From contig NZ_AZEY01000101.1 of the NCBI RefSeq assembly GCF_001434255.1, positions 1 to 47,093 on the forward strand: DNA of 47,093 nt, read 5' to 3'. Positions 29,259 to 38,103 of this stretch are shown here, piece after piece. Positions within the stretch are counted from its first letter, which is position 1, and each line of letters starts with the position of its first letter. Under the pieces are notes generated by a model. That model made no database searches. It had not been told where the DNA came from and saw only the letters and a list, made by a program, of their open reading frames with translations. The DNA comes from Lentilactobacillus diolivorans DSM 14421. GTDB lineage: Bacteria; Bacillota; Bacilli; Lactobacillales; Lactobacillaceae. The translations under genes were made by a program, and so were the position numbers.

Positions 29259-29879
29259 ATGGTACTAGAAATATATTTATTTATTGATCCGCTAAATCGA
29301 CATTGTTACGACGCCGAAAAAACAATTGATAAAATTTCCAGTAAACTTAAGACAAGTGTGTCGGTTCGGTTTGTTTCCATGTTAAATATCAAGATTTTGA
29401 ACGATGTGGCAGCTCATCGCGAAATCACCAACTTTAACCACGAGCTTCCATTTAACATGGTATTAGATTCTAAAGCCGCATCGTTTCAAGGAAAAAGATT
29501 TGGTAGGCATTTTTTGATGGATCTACAACGAGAACTTCTCATCAATGCAGAGGATTACAATGATGATTTGGTCTTAGGGTTAGCTGAACAAAACGGTTTG
29601 GACTGCGACATGTTCCGTGAAGACCGCCGTTCTCAGCTTGCAAAAAAGATGTTCCATACTGACCAACAAATGGCTCATGAAATGTCTGTCAAAGATCCGT
29701 CCACCGCAGTTTTATTTAACTCGGCCGTCGACAATAGCGGAATTTTAATTAAAGATTATGATTACCAATCACTATTTAGTTTTTGTGACCGAAGCATTCA
29801 TTCAGCAAAACACTTTGAAGCTTTAACACGTCAAGAAAAAGCCAATCCCAGAATTATCAAATACCCCTTATCGTTTTGA
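29259..29879 (+). CDS. spxH: SpxH/YjbH-like ClpXP adaptor
   Basis: Thioredoxin-fold protein of the DsbA-like YjbH/SpxH family, which delivers Spx to ClpXP for degradation. The 206 residues begin MVLEIYLFIDPLNRHCYDAEK. Only one cysteine remains in the region where a CxxC would sit in DsbA (NRHC), so oxidoreductase activity is unlikely. The ATG follows GGAGGGG by four bases. It is divergent from relQ and ends at a strong terminator. The Spx and MecA genes are 12 kb away in this window, consistent with a shared regulon. Confidence 0.85.
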   Translation: MVLEIYLFIDPLNRHCYDAEKTIDKISSKLKTSVSVRFVSMLNIKILNDVAAHREITNFNHELPFNMVLDSKAASFQGKRFGRHFLMDLQRELLINAEDYNDDLVLGLAEQNGLDCDMFREDRRSQLAKKMFHTDQQMAHEMSVKDPSTAVLFNSAVDNSGILIKDYDYQSLFSFCDRSIHSAKHFEALTRQEKANPRIIKYPLSF

Positions 29880-29930
29880 GTGCCTGAAGTTGGTACATAT
29901 CAACTATTAATGGCCTTGAAATTCAATATT

Positions 29931-29979
29931 AAAAGTCTGAAAATCAGTGGATGATCTAACCTGATTTTCAGACTTTTTT
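29931..29979 (+). terminator. Terminator of spxH
   Basis: Perfect 17-bp arms from AAAAGTCTGA onward, 13-nt loop, then six Ts on the plus strand. Confidence 0.92.
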
Positions 29980-30050
29980 ATATGCCAAATGATGATGTTT
30001 GATTCAATCATATCTATTCTGAAAAATGTCGATTTTTACCTTGAATCATA

Positions 30051-30110
30051 ATAAAACACCTAAATAGTAACTGAATCTAAACGCAACAGCGTAACTAACA
30101 AGGTATTTAG
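30051..30110 (-). terminator. Possible relic terminator after a gene remnant
   Basis: AAATACCT and AGGTGTTT pair across about 45 nt (one T-G wobble) and run into TTTTATT on the minus strand, just downstream of the stop codon of the remnant described next. Weak by itself. Confidence 0.35.
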
Positions 30111-30231
30111 CTGCCCCAACTAAGTACACTCACATCCCATAACTCATTAACTTGTGGTTCAAAACCATTGGCCATTAAAGCACGGATTGTGGTTAACCCA
30201 GCTAAACCATGTGATAAGTGAATAATAGGCA
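30110..30231 (-). pseudogene. Possible remnant of a LanC-like gene
   Basis: In one minus-strand frame about 40 codons read PIIHLSHGLAGLTTIRALMA, continuing FEPQVNELWDVSVLSWGS to a stop. The SHGLAG stretch looks like the HG-x-AG repeats of lanthionine synthetase C-like proteins. A TAG stop lies immediately upstream and no ribosome site is seen, so if real it is the broken 3' end of a lost gene. The rest of 29980-30501 (about 520 nt) has no gene I can support. Confidence 0.3.
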
Positions 30232-30501
30232 GCTAATAAGAGAAACTTTTCCTCAATTTGCCTCCTCAGCTGGATCAGTCACACCTGTCACTGTCTATTC
30301 AAGGTCAGTCAAAACCAACCAGAGATCAGACCTCACAAACTATAAACTCAAATCTAAAAGATCTGATGCCTTACAGATAATCAACTTAACAACTTGTTAA
30401 ATCAGTTACTAGTTGGATTAAAACAATCCAAGTCAACGAGAATGCAATTTTTCATTGAGAAGTCAAGCTCAAACTATTTAATATAGTCGCCACATCTCCC
30501 T

Positions 30502-32307
30502 CTAAAACAATTTCTCAAACTCATCCAATCGATTTTCGAATATAGCAAACGCTTTTTCCAAGTATTCTGGTTTGGTCATATCAACACCCGCTTTTTTCAT
30601 AACATTTGTTGGAATATCAGAGCTACCTGATTTTAAATAGTTCAAATATTTTTCAACATTTGATGAATCACCATTAACGATGTTGTCGGCTAGCGTTGAA
30701 GCAGCTGCAAATCCAGTTGCGTATTGATAAACATAAAAATTGTAATAAAAGTGCGGGATTCTTGACCACTCCAAGCCGATTTGCCTGTCAGAAACTACTG
30801 CATCACCATAATATTTTTGATTTAAACTAAGATAATAATCATTCATAAAGTTGGCTGTTAATGGTCTGCCGCTTGCATCCTGTTCATGGATAAACTGTTC
30901 AAATTCAGCAAATTGTGTTTGACGGAAAACGGTTCCTTTAAAACCATCCAAATAATAGTTTAAAATTTGTTTTTTCATTTCGTCATTATTTTTGAACTTA
31001 TTTAGCAAATAATCCGTCAAAATGTTCTCATTAGTCGTTGAAGCAATTTCAGCAACAAAAATTGAATAATCGCCCGTTTGATAAGGCTGATTATGATGTG
31101 CATAGTAACTATGCATACTGTGCCCAGTTCCGTGAATTAACGTGTATAAATTATCCAGATTATCCTTCCAGTTTAAAAGAATAAATGGATTGGTATCATA
31201 GGTTCCAGAAGAATAGCCACCGCTTCTTTTGAATTGATTCTCGACGACGTCAACCCAACGATTATCAAATTCTTCTTTCACGTGACTCACATAGTCTGGT
31301 CCCATAATTTGAAGCGCCTCAAGTGCAATTTGTTTCGACTGATCAAAAGTGTAACGCGGCGATTTTTTCCCTATCAAGGAAGTATAAAGATCATACATGT
31401 GCAGTTCATCAACACCAAGGATTTTCTTTCTTAGAGCAACATAACGATGAAGTAAATCCAAATGTTCATTTACCACTTTAATTAAATTGTCATACACAAC
31501 AGTTGGTACTTCATTTGCTGAAAGTGCCGCTTGTAAGGCATTATGGTACTTTCTGATTTTTGCCTTGAAGTTATGATTTTTAACATTTGTTGTTAAAGTG
31601 GCAGCCAGCGTATGTTGAAACTGATCATAGACCTCATATAGTTTTTCGAATGCCTGCTTCCGAATGTTTTGATCGGCTGATTCCAGAAGGATTGCATAAA
31701 CACCCTGCGACAGCTTAACCTGCTTACCATTCTCATCGGTGACGACCGGAAATGATAAATCTGTATTATCCAAAATTCCAAACGTCTTTTCACCAGATGA
31801 AAAAATATCACCAGCACCGGCCAAAACTTCCTCAACATCATTACCCAGAATATGATCGCGCTTCTCAAAAGTTTGATCAAATAATCGTTTAAATGCCTTC
31901 AACTTAGGTTCATCTTGGTAATATTTACTCATTGTCTTTTCGGAAAGTTGCAGTAACTCCGGGTCAAACCAAGCCATGGCTGCCCCAAACTGAGCAGCAA
32001 GGGATTCACACCGGGCAAACATCGCCTGATACTTATCGTCACTGGTATCTTGATCATTTTTTAATTGTGCATACACGTAAACTTTTTCAAGTTTACGATT
32101 TACAGCTAAAATAAACTCTGTGGCTTTTAATAATTGGCCGGCACCTTCTGATAAACTGCCAGCTAACTTTTTAACGGGGACTAACTCTTTTTCAATCTCG
32201 TTAAAATCTGTTTCAAATGCGTCATCATTTTTGTAAACGGTGGTTAAATCCCACGTTAATTGAACTGGTACATCTTTTCTGAGAGGTAATTCTTTTGCTT
32301 TTGCCAT
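30502..32307 (-). CDS. pepF: Oligoendopeptidase F-like protein with altered active site
   Basis: M3B-family peptidase that normally cleaves 7-17-residue peptides in the cytosol. The 601 residues match PepF over their whole length. The zinc motif, expected as HExGH, reads HGTGHSMHSYY near residue 390 (plus 31123-31137), so the catalytic glutamate is glycine. The codon is GGA, one base from GAA. The downstream zinc-ligand region FVAEIASTTNE is intact. The protein may be inactive, or this is a sequence error. It follows coiA by 38 nt, as in other Firmicutes, and has its own GGAGG-type ribosome site. Confidence 0.93.
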   Translation of the reverse strand: MAKAKELPLRKDVPVQLTWDLTTVYKNDDAFETDFNEIEKELVPVKKLAGSLSEGAGQLLKATEFILAVNRKLEKVYVYAQLKNDQDTSDDKYQAMFARCESLAAQFGAAMAWFDPELLQLSEKTMSKYYQDEPKLKAFKRLFDQTFEKRDHILGNDVEEVLAGAGDIFSSGEKTFGILDNTDLSFPVVTDENGKQVKLSQGVYAILLESADQNIRKQAFEKLYEVYDQFQHTLAATLTTNVKNHNFKAKIRKYHNALQAALSANEVPTVVYDNLIKVVNEHLDLLHRYVALRKKILGVDELHMYDLYTSLIGKKSPRYTFDQSKQIALEALQIMGPDYVSHVKEEFDNRWVDVVENQFKRSGGYSSGTYDTNPFILLNWKDNLDNLYTLIHGTGHSMHSYYAHHNQPYQTGDYSIFVAEIASTTNENILTDYLLNKFKNNDEMKKQILNYYLDGFKGTVFRQTQFAEFEQFIHEQDASGRPLTANFMNDYYLSLNQKYYGDAVVSDRQIGLEWSRIPHFYYNFYVYQYATGFAAASTLADNIVNGDSSNVEKYLNYLKSGSSDIPTNVMKKAGVDMTKPEYLEKAFAIFENRLDEFEKLF

Positions 32308-32345
32308 AATATCCTCCTTTATTTAATTCAATTAATATTAGCCTA

Positions 32346-33485
32346 TCACAACAATTGATCATTCGTCATAATATAATTCTTTTTCTGATCATAGGTTTCA
32401 AACCACCGCGGGAAGTTTATGATTTTAATTCCAGAAACGGTATGGATAATGTAGCCTGCAGACCGCAAGCTCAAAATGAAACTAGTAAATTCCATTTGAA
32501 AAAATCTCACATAATTTTGGACCTGAGCCATTTCATAACCATACTTTTGAACTGATTCTTTAAATATTTGATTTAATTGTTGGTTGCTGATTTGACTATT
32601 TTGACGTTCGAAAATTGCTAAGATGACCCAAACCTTCCAACATAAAATTGATTTCTTAAAAATGGGTCTTCCTTCCGCTTGTTTATTATGACAGATCATT
32701 GGGCAGCCAACAAAACGTCGTCCTTGTATGTAACACATTGTCACCATATCTAAATATGCCCGATTTCTCCTCGTATTACTCTGCTGAATCCGCTTCAATT
32801 GATTAAGCATCAGAATTTGGTTTTTTGATTTTTTACTTCTGCCATTAGTCAGATATTCGAACTGTTTAATAAACTTAAAAACCTCTCCTAAGTGATCAAA
32901 CAATTCTACCCGGCTGTCTAACCTGCCGGCAACTTCATGGATCTGATAGTGTAACCAAAATTGGTGATTCTTTGCTGAATAAAAAATAATGTAAAAGCCA
33001 ATCCGGGAATGAAACCGAGCAAATTTTGCAATCATTTCGTTTGTAAATAGCCGTTTACGGTGTCGATCACCAAGAATCCAAAAAGTCTCTTTTCCGAGTT
33101 GTCGATAATTAGCTGTTCGCTGCTGGATACTTTCAAATGAAATTGGGCTGCACTGATACTCCAAAATGATGTTTTTACCCGCAATGAATAAATCAGCACG
33201 TTGGTTAATGACTGGCATGTTAAATTCTAAGATTGCCTGTTCGCCCATTGCTTCCACTTCCTGCTTGAAAAACAATTTGCCCTCAAGGTGGGTTTGACTC
33301 TCGTTTTCGCTAAAGCCAGCACATGCTACTTTAGATTGATGACTAAAATGTGGGATTCGATACTTACCAGATTTTAAAATAACCCGCTGTTTACAACCGG
33401 GACAAATAAAGTTTAATTGAGTTGCTTTTGTTCTACTGATTTTCGCTGCCTGAACTAATTGACCTTCCGACATCGCAATCAACAT
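32346..33485 (-). CDS. coiA: Competence protein CoiA-like nuclease
   Basis: CoiA acts with imported single-stranded DNA in natural transformation; the family has a PD-(D/E)xK-like nuclease core. The 379 residues begin with a CPGC zinc-like motif and IPHFSHQSKVAC. The nuclease signature ILEYQCSPISFESIQ lies near residue 120. The helical C-terminal part is less conserved. The ATG at 33485 follows GGAAGGTGA; a TTG earlier in frame overlaps this site. It forms an operon with pepF. No other late competence genes are in the window. Confidence 0.85.
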   Translation of the reverse strand: MLIAMSEGQLVQAAKISRTKATQLNFICPGCKQRVILKSGKYRIPHFSHQSKVACAGFSENESQTHLEGKLFFKQEVEAMGEQAILEFNMPVINQRADLFIAGKNIILEYQCSPISFESIQQRTANYRQLGKETFWILGDRHRKRLFTNEMIAKFARFHSRIGFYIIFYSAKNHQFWLHYQIHEVAGRLDSRVELFDHLGEVFKFIKQFEYLTNGRSKKSKNQILMLNQLKRIQQSNTRRNRAYLDMVTMCYIQGRRFVGCPMICHNKQAEGRPIFKKSILCWKVWVILAIFERQNSQISNQQLNQIFKESVQKYGYEMAQVQNYVRFFQMEFTSFILSLRSAGYIIHTVSGIKIINFPRWFETYDQKKNYIMTNDQLL

Positions 33486-33644
33486 AAAATCACCTTCCAA
33501 ATACTAATTACGAAAAACTCAGGCTTTTTCCAGTAAACCAAATCAGAAAAAGGAAATATTTTGATAAGCAAAGCAGAATTGCTACTAATTAGTCTGAAAT
33601 TGTTTATAATTATCAGTAAATTATTCCGAGTAGGAGATTTAACC

Positions 33645-35177
33645 ATGCTTAAAAACCTATTAACATACATAAAACAGGAAGACGTCGCTGAACAGCTTTA
33701 CCACAGTTTAGTTGGCATTGAAATCGAGGAACATCGAATCGACAAGAATGGCAAATTAAGCCAACACCCTTACCCCGCAAACTTAGGCTCAAGAAAATAT
33801 CATCCTTACCTGCAATCGGACTTTTCTGAATCAATGAACGAAGTTGTAACCGATCCTAATCCAAATATTGGCGGCTTTTTGGATCAGTTGGACACATTAC
33901 AAACCGTTCTTTATCGATCAATGGGTCAAGATGAGTTCATCTGGCCGCTTAGTATGCCACCCGTGTTAGAATCAGATGACATTTCATTTATTAAGAATCA
34001 TTTCGAGCGGCCGGCTTTTGCCAAATATCGTAACTACCTCACGGATAAATATGGTATTCAAAGAAAAATTGTGACTGGTGTTCATGTTAACTTTAGCGTT
34101 CCTGAACCCGTTATCAATCGCTTATATACCCACTATGAGGATCAATTTAAAAGTTTGGTTGAGTTTAAGAATGCCCTTTACTTTCAACTCGCTCAAAATT
34201 TTGTCCTTCATCGATGGCTGCTAACCTATCTTTTTGGTGCCAGTCCAATTGCCGAAATGGGCTATCTTCCAAAACCAGTTGCTGAATTAGTCCATCCGGT
34301 TCGAAGCATTCGCAATAGTATTTACGGCTATGTTAACAACCAGGATGACCAGGTTAATGTGACTGTTTATTCAAGCTTGCATCACTATATCGACGGAATT
34401 ACCAAGGCAATTAATAACCGACATTTGTACTCACCCGCCGAATTTTATGGCCCTGTCAGGCTTCGTGGTCAGGAAAAATTAAAAGATTACCAAACTAAGG
34501 GAATTTCATATTTAGAATTCCGGGTCCTTGATAACACCCCCTTCACTCCAAATGGAATTAGTCGTCATGCCTTGTATTTTATTAAATTCTTTTTAATATA
34601 TTTGTTAGTTAAACCGGTTAATCAGGATAATATTCAAGAGCAGCTTAAACAATCTTTTGAGAATAACAATCGGGTCGCTTTGGAATCACCTGATCAACCA
34701 ACTTTTAAGGAAGCGGAAGCCGTGCACATTTTTGATGACCTCATCTCAATGGCCAGGTCGCTCCATGCTCATTCAGAGCAATTACAGGCACTGGACGATT
34801 TTAGCGAGGTGGTTACCCATCCCGAACTGACTGCATCGGCCATGCTTTTACCACACATTAAAAATCATAGCTTGATGACGTTTGGGGTTGAAGTTGCCAA
34901 AAAATGGAAGGCCCATCGAATCAATAATCCAAAGTTATTGCCAGCAATGGCCAATCTATCTGGTGCCGCTCAAAAATTAATCTTTCATGCAATCCGATTA
35001 GGCATTCGTTACTACGAAGTCCGTGACGAGCATGGTGAAGAATTGTTAATGTTGACTTACGAAAACGTCACTCAAGTTGTTTATTCAAGTAAGGTTAGCC
35101 TAAAAAATCCAGTTGATTATCTTTACGAATTGTTTCCGGAAATCAAAAAAGACGCCTTTGAAAAATGGACACTCTAG
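33645..35177 (+). CDS. gshA: Glutamate--cysteine ligase
   Basis: Makes gamma-glutamylcysteine, the first step to glutathione. The 510 residues resemble stand-alone firmicute GshA and the N-terminal half of bifunctional GshF. They include LVGIEIEEHRID near the N-terminus, QSDFSESMNEVVTDP (metal-binding acidic motif), VTGVHVNFSVPEP and YLEFRVLDNTPFTPNGIS. No ATP-grasp glutathione synthetase half is attached. The ATG follows AGGAGAT by six bases; TATAAT lies about 45 nt upstream (33604-33609 region). It is a single gene ending at a terminator. A glutathione synthetase, if present, is elsewhere. Confidence 0.9.
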   Translation: MLKNLLTYIKQEDVAEQLYHSLVGIEIEEHRIDKNGKLSQHPYPANLGSRKYHPYLQSDFSESMNEVVTDPNPNIGGFLDQLDTLQTVLYRSMGQDEFIWPLSMPPVLESDDISFIKNHFERPAFAKYRNYLTDKYGIQRKIVTGVHVNFSVPEPVINRLYTHYEDQFKSLVEFKNALYFQLAQNFVLHRWLLTYLFGASPIAEMGYLPKPVAELVHPVRSIRNSIYGYVNNQDDQVNVTVYSSLHHYIDGITKAINNRHLYSPAEFYGPVRLRGQEKLKDYQTKGISYLEFRVLDNTPFTPNGISRHALYFIKFFLIYLLVKPVNQDNIQEQLKQSFENNNRVALESPDQPTFKEAEAVHIFDDLISMARSLHAHSEQLQALDDFSEVVTHPELTASAMLLPHIKNHSLMTFGVEVAKKWKAHRINNPKLLPAMANLSGAAQKLIFHAIRLGIRYYEVRDEHGEELLMLTYENVTQVVYSSKVSLKNPVDYLYELFPEIKKDAFEKWTL

Positions 35178-35242
35178 AACAACTTTTACATCGATAAATA
35201 AAATTAATTATCGCAAATGCGCCTTAATCATTTAGAAACTCA

Positions 35243-35285
35243 AACGGGGCTGAGACAAAAGTAATTTTGTCCCAGTCCCGTTTTG
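35243..35285 (+). terminator. Terminator of gshA
   Basis: Arms AACGGGGCTGAGACAAAA and TTTTGTCCCAGTCCCGTT (two mismatches), 4-nt loop, then a short T-run. Confidence 0.88.
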
Positions 35286-35314
35286 TGTAATCACGACTAT
35301 TACCAAGCGAAAAC

Positions 35315-35425
35315 GTGAGATAAAAGGCAACTTCCTGCCATACAACTGAATTATCCCACTATTCCACCCGGAGCATATTCGGATAATTCGGTTGTACTCT
35401 GGAAGTTAACCGCCTTTTGTCTCAC
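35315..35425. repeat. Long imperfect inverted repeat (about 110 nt)
   Basis: Left arm 35315-35356 and right arm 35381-35425 pair in four blocks: GTGAGA-N-AAAAGGC, AACTTCC, TACAAC and GAATTATCC, with small bulges between them. The loop is about 24 nt. Compensated-looking block structure suggests a structured RNA or a non-autonomous mobile element (MITE-like). It lies between the convergent gshA and histidine kinase genes, and is followed by CTATTTTTCTTTT. Confidence 0.75.
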
Positions 35426-35473
35426 CCTATTTTTCTTTTACATTGTTGGATCTTCAGTGATTTTTAAGTAAAA

Positions 35474-35512
35474 TCGCCTTCGAAATCAAAAAAATGGCAA
35501 ATTTCGAGGCTA
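35474..35512 (-). terminator. Possible terminator of the histidine kinase gene
   Basis: Arms GCCTCGAAAT and ATTTCGAAGGC (one bulge) followed by GATTTTAC on the minus strand, about 25 nt after the kinase stop codon. Confidence 0.5.
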
Positions 35513-35534
35513 TCCACGCTACTAGACATCCGGG

Positions 35535-36848
35535 TTACAGCGGAATTATCACCGCGAATACGGTTCCCTTTGGGTGATTATCCTTGACCGTAATCGTGCC
35601 ATGATGCTGAGTTACAATCCACTTGGCGATTGCTAATCCCAGCCCATTACCACCCGTTTTGGAATTTCTGGATTTATCTGAACGATAAAAGCGTTCAAAC
35701 ACCCGACCTTTATCAGCGTCTGGAATCCCTGTCCCCGTGTCTCGGACTTCCAATTTTAATTTATCCCGGACTCGTTCCGCACTGACGGTTACCGTGCCAC
35801 CTTCCGGAGTATATTTAATCGCGTTATCCAACAAAATGATTAATAACTGGCGAATTAAATCACTATCGACGTTCCCATGACCTGTCACCTTAATTAATTG
35901 AACCAGCGATTTGCGCTGACTCGCTGCAATTTCAACATAAGGTTTCAATGCATGTTCCAACCACGGTTTTAGGTCTGTACTTTGCCGATTAATTTGAATA
36001 ATGTCGGCATCCGAACGAGCTAACATCAGCAATCGATTAGTAAGCGTTTGTAGATGGCGAACCTCATCCAGCGAAGTTGAAATTGGTTCAACTTGATCCA
36101 CCACCCTGGCTTTAGGCTGAGTCAATAAATATTCCATCTGATTTTGAATCACCGTCAACGGTGTTCGCAACTCATGGGCTGCATTTGCACTAAACTGACG
36201 CTGTCGTTTCCAAGATTTTAGAATTGGTTTCATACTCGACCGCGACAAAAAGTAAGCAATGCCAATCGCAACGATCCAAAAGAAAACTAATGTAATTAAT
36301 AACGATCTTTTAAAGCTACTAATTGCTAATAAATCGGTATCAATGTTTTCCATAATTAGCACATATCGACCAGCATATAATGGGTTTTTATTTGTTGCGG
36401 GCACTTTGATCAACAACGACCTAAAGTAATGCCACGTATTATCCGTTGACATTAAGGCGGTTTCCTGAACCTTATTAATCTGTGCCTTATCCAAGCGCGT
36501 ATTAATAAACAAATTGTAGATCCGATTTCCTAACATTTGAGCATTCACAATTTGGCCTTTTTGGTTAAACACTAAAATGTTGGTTCGAAAGGGCGTATCA
36601 CCATTGGAAGGTGAACTTCCAATAGTCGGATTGGAGTTGCTATTTGGTCGCCGAAATTGAGGCTGCTTCCGATTATCTAATACCACTTGCTTCTGTGTGA
36701 CTAATCCCCGATCAATATTCTTATATATTGATTGGTGGAAAAAGAAGTTGACAACTAATCCCAATACTGCAAAAAGTAACGCAAAACCAATCAATTCTTT
36801 CACGAATAGTGATAACTGTTGTTTTTGCTGCGGATCACCTTTCTTCAA
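35535..36848 (-). CDS. Sensor histidine kinase
   Basis: Membrane sensor of a two-component system. The 437 residues have two transmembrane segments (about 13-33 and 177-200) enclosing an extracytoplasmic sensor region with a Pro/Ser/Asn-rich stretch. The HisKA helix has the phosphoacceptor in NAAHELRTPLT near residue 225. The HATPase domain has LLDNAIKYTPEGG (N box), DTGTGIPD (G1) and GGNGLGLAIAKW (G2). It overlaps the response-regulator gene by 4 nt. The signal is unknown; the divergent glycosylation operon is a plausible target. Confidence 0.92.
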   Translation of the reverse strand: MKKGDPQQKQQLSLFVKELIGFALLFAVLGLVVNFFFHQSIYKNIDRGLVTQKQVVLDNRKQPQFRRPNSNSNPTIGSSPSNGDTPFRTNILVFNQKGQIVNAQMLGNRIYNLFINTRLDKAQINKVQETALMSTDNTWHYFRSLLIKVPATNKNPLYAGRYVLIMENIDTDLLAISSFKRSLLITLVFFWIVAIGIAYFLSRSSMKPILKSWKRQRQFSANAAHELRTPLTVIQNQMEYLLTQPKARVVDQVEPISTSLDEVRHLQTLTNRLLMLARSDADIIQINRQSTDLKPWLEHALKPYVEIAASQRKSLVQLIKVTGHGNVDSDLIRQLLIILLDNAIKYTPEGGTVTVSAERVRDKLKLEVRDTGTGIPDADKGRVFERFYRSDKSRNSKTGGNGLGLAIAKWIVTQHHGTITVKDNHPKGTVFAVIIPL

Positions 36849-37537
36849 TCAAGTTCCTCCGTTTCAAACATATAGCCAACATTTCGTAAGGTCTTTATTG
36901 GCTGTAATGACGTTGCTTTCTTAATTTTTTTTCGTAAATTACTCATATAAACTTCAACCACGGAAATTGCTGTTTCGGACTCAAACCCCCAAAGACGATC
37001 AAAAATTTGATCCTTGGTAATAATTGTATCTGGATTTTGAATAAAATATACAAGCAAATCAAATTCCTTGCCATTTAATTCTAAGGGGGTTGTTTTTACT
37101 GCTACTGTCCGATTACTTAAATTAACGGTAAACGGGCCAACTGTCAACTGATTATCACTGCCAAGATGACCACTACGCTTCAGTAATGCTTTAACCCGCA
37201 GCAATAACTCCTCGCGATGAAAAGGTTTGGTTAAATAATCGTCAGCACCAAGTTCAAAACCATGGACCTTATCATCCAGGGTGTCTTTGGCTGTCAAGAT
37301 AAGAACGGGCATACTCAAATGATTTTCCGTCCGCCAATGTTTTAAAATATCATATCCGCTAATTTGTGGGAGCATTAAGTCAAGAACTACCAAATCATAA
37401 ATACCCTCTTCACCCAGCATTTGACCTTCAAAACCATCATTTGAAACAGTTGTCTGAGCAATTTCGCTTAAAAATAGTTGGAGGCTCTTAGCCAGTGGCA
37501 CATCATCTTCAATGATTAAAATGTGAAGTTCTTTCAT
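36845..37537 (-). CDS. OmpR-family response regulator
   Basis: DNA-binding partner of the kinase above. The 230 residues have the receiver domain (acidic pocket IIEDD, phosphoacceptor aspartate in VVLDLMLPQ near 52, lysine in ILTAKD) and a winged-helix C-terminus (DQIFDRLWGFESETAISVVEVY). The ATG at 37537 follows AAGGAG by nine bases; an in-frame ATG ten codons earlier has no site. Its promoter is well formed and the intergenic AT-rich repeats may be its own binding sites. Confidence 0.94.
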   Translation of the reverse strand: MKELHILIIEDDVPLAKSLQLFLSEIAQTTVSNDGFEGQMLGEEGIYDLVVLDLMLPQISGYDILKHWRTENHLSMPVLILTAKDTLDDKVHGFELGADDYLTKPFHREELLLRVKALLKRSGHLGSDNQLTVGPFTVNLSNRTVAVKTTPLELNGKEFDLLVYFIQNPDTIITKDQIFDRLWGFESETAISVVEVYMSNLRKKIKKATSLQPIKTLRNVGYMFETEELD

Positions 37538-37567
37538 AACTTTTTTCTCCTTTTGTCTGCTGTTCAT

Positions 37568-37596
37568 AAAATAATGTTTTTTTTAAAACCAGTCAA
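37568..37596 (-). promoter_or_regulatory. Promoter of the two-component system
   Basis: TTGACT (37596-37591) and TATTTT (37573-37568), 17-nt spacer containing an eight-A tract, on the minus strand. The adjacent TTTTA-type repeats at 37606-37634 could bind the response regulator. Confidence 0.6.
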
Positions 37597-37635
37597 CTAA
37601 TAATCTTTAATTTTAGGGATTTTAAATTTTTAAGC

Positions 37636-38103
37636 TTGATTTATGCTCTTTTGGATAAACTCATCTCAATATCTAAAAAGGAGGCAACAGCAATCAAAGC
37701 AGCAAAGCAATTATTTAAATTTGGAATAATCGGTTTGTTAAATACCGGGCTAACATATGTCATTTATTTACTGTTGATCAAAGCAACAAACGCAACCTTT
37801 GCAATGGCAATTGGTTATGGTGTGACGTCATTGATCGGCCTAACACTTAATAACCGCTGGGTCTTTAATGCCCATGCACAGTTCAAATCTGTCGTTATGA
37901 AATACTATGTGACATATTTGTTTACTTGGATAATAAGTGTCGGATTCGCCAATGCAGCGAGCTCTTGGAGCCAAATGAATACCACCTTAATTCCATTGTT
38001 TAGCTTAATTTTAACTGTTCCCACAAACTTTTTACTTTCAAAGTTTTGGGTATTCCATAGACAAAAATTAAAGGAGGTCCGCCAGAATGGCAACCAACCA
38101 TGA
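37636..38103 (+). CDS. GtrA-family flippase-like membrane protein
   Basis: GtrA/GtcA proteins are thought to flip polyprenyl-phosphate-linked sugars across the membrane. Four membrane segments are visible in the core starting KFGIIGLLNTGLTYVIYLLL, with the family motif LNNRWVFNA and a terminal SKFWVFH. The coordinates use the only standard start (TTG at 37636), but it has no ribosome site. A strong AAGGAGG sits inside the frame, eight bases before an ATC codon at 37693, which gives a family-like start (KAAKQLFKFG). An AUC start is therefore likely. It overlaps the next gene by 17 nt. Confidence 0.85.
   Translation: MIYALLDKLISISKKEATAIKAAKQLFKFGIIGLLNTGLTYVIYLLLIKATNATFAMAIGYGVTSLIGLTLNNRWVFNAHAQFKSVVMKYYVTYLFTWIISVGFANAASSWSQMNTTLIPLFSLILTVPTNFLLSKFWVFHRQKLKEVRQNGNQP

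Noticed and set aside
30218-30400. A 60-codon plus-strand open frame in the spxH-pepF gap
   Set aside because: No ribosome site, low-complexity Ser/Thr-rich product with no family resemblance.
32346-33485. CoiA gene as part of a mobile or defence nuclease island
   Set aside because: Its coupling to pepF and its CPGC/IPHFSH start fit ordinary competence CoiA; no defence partner is adjacent.
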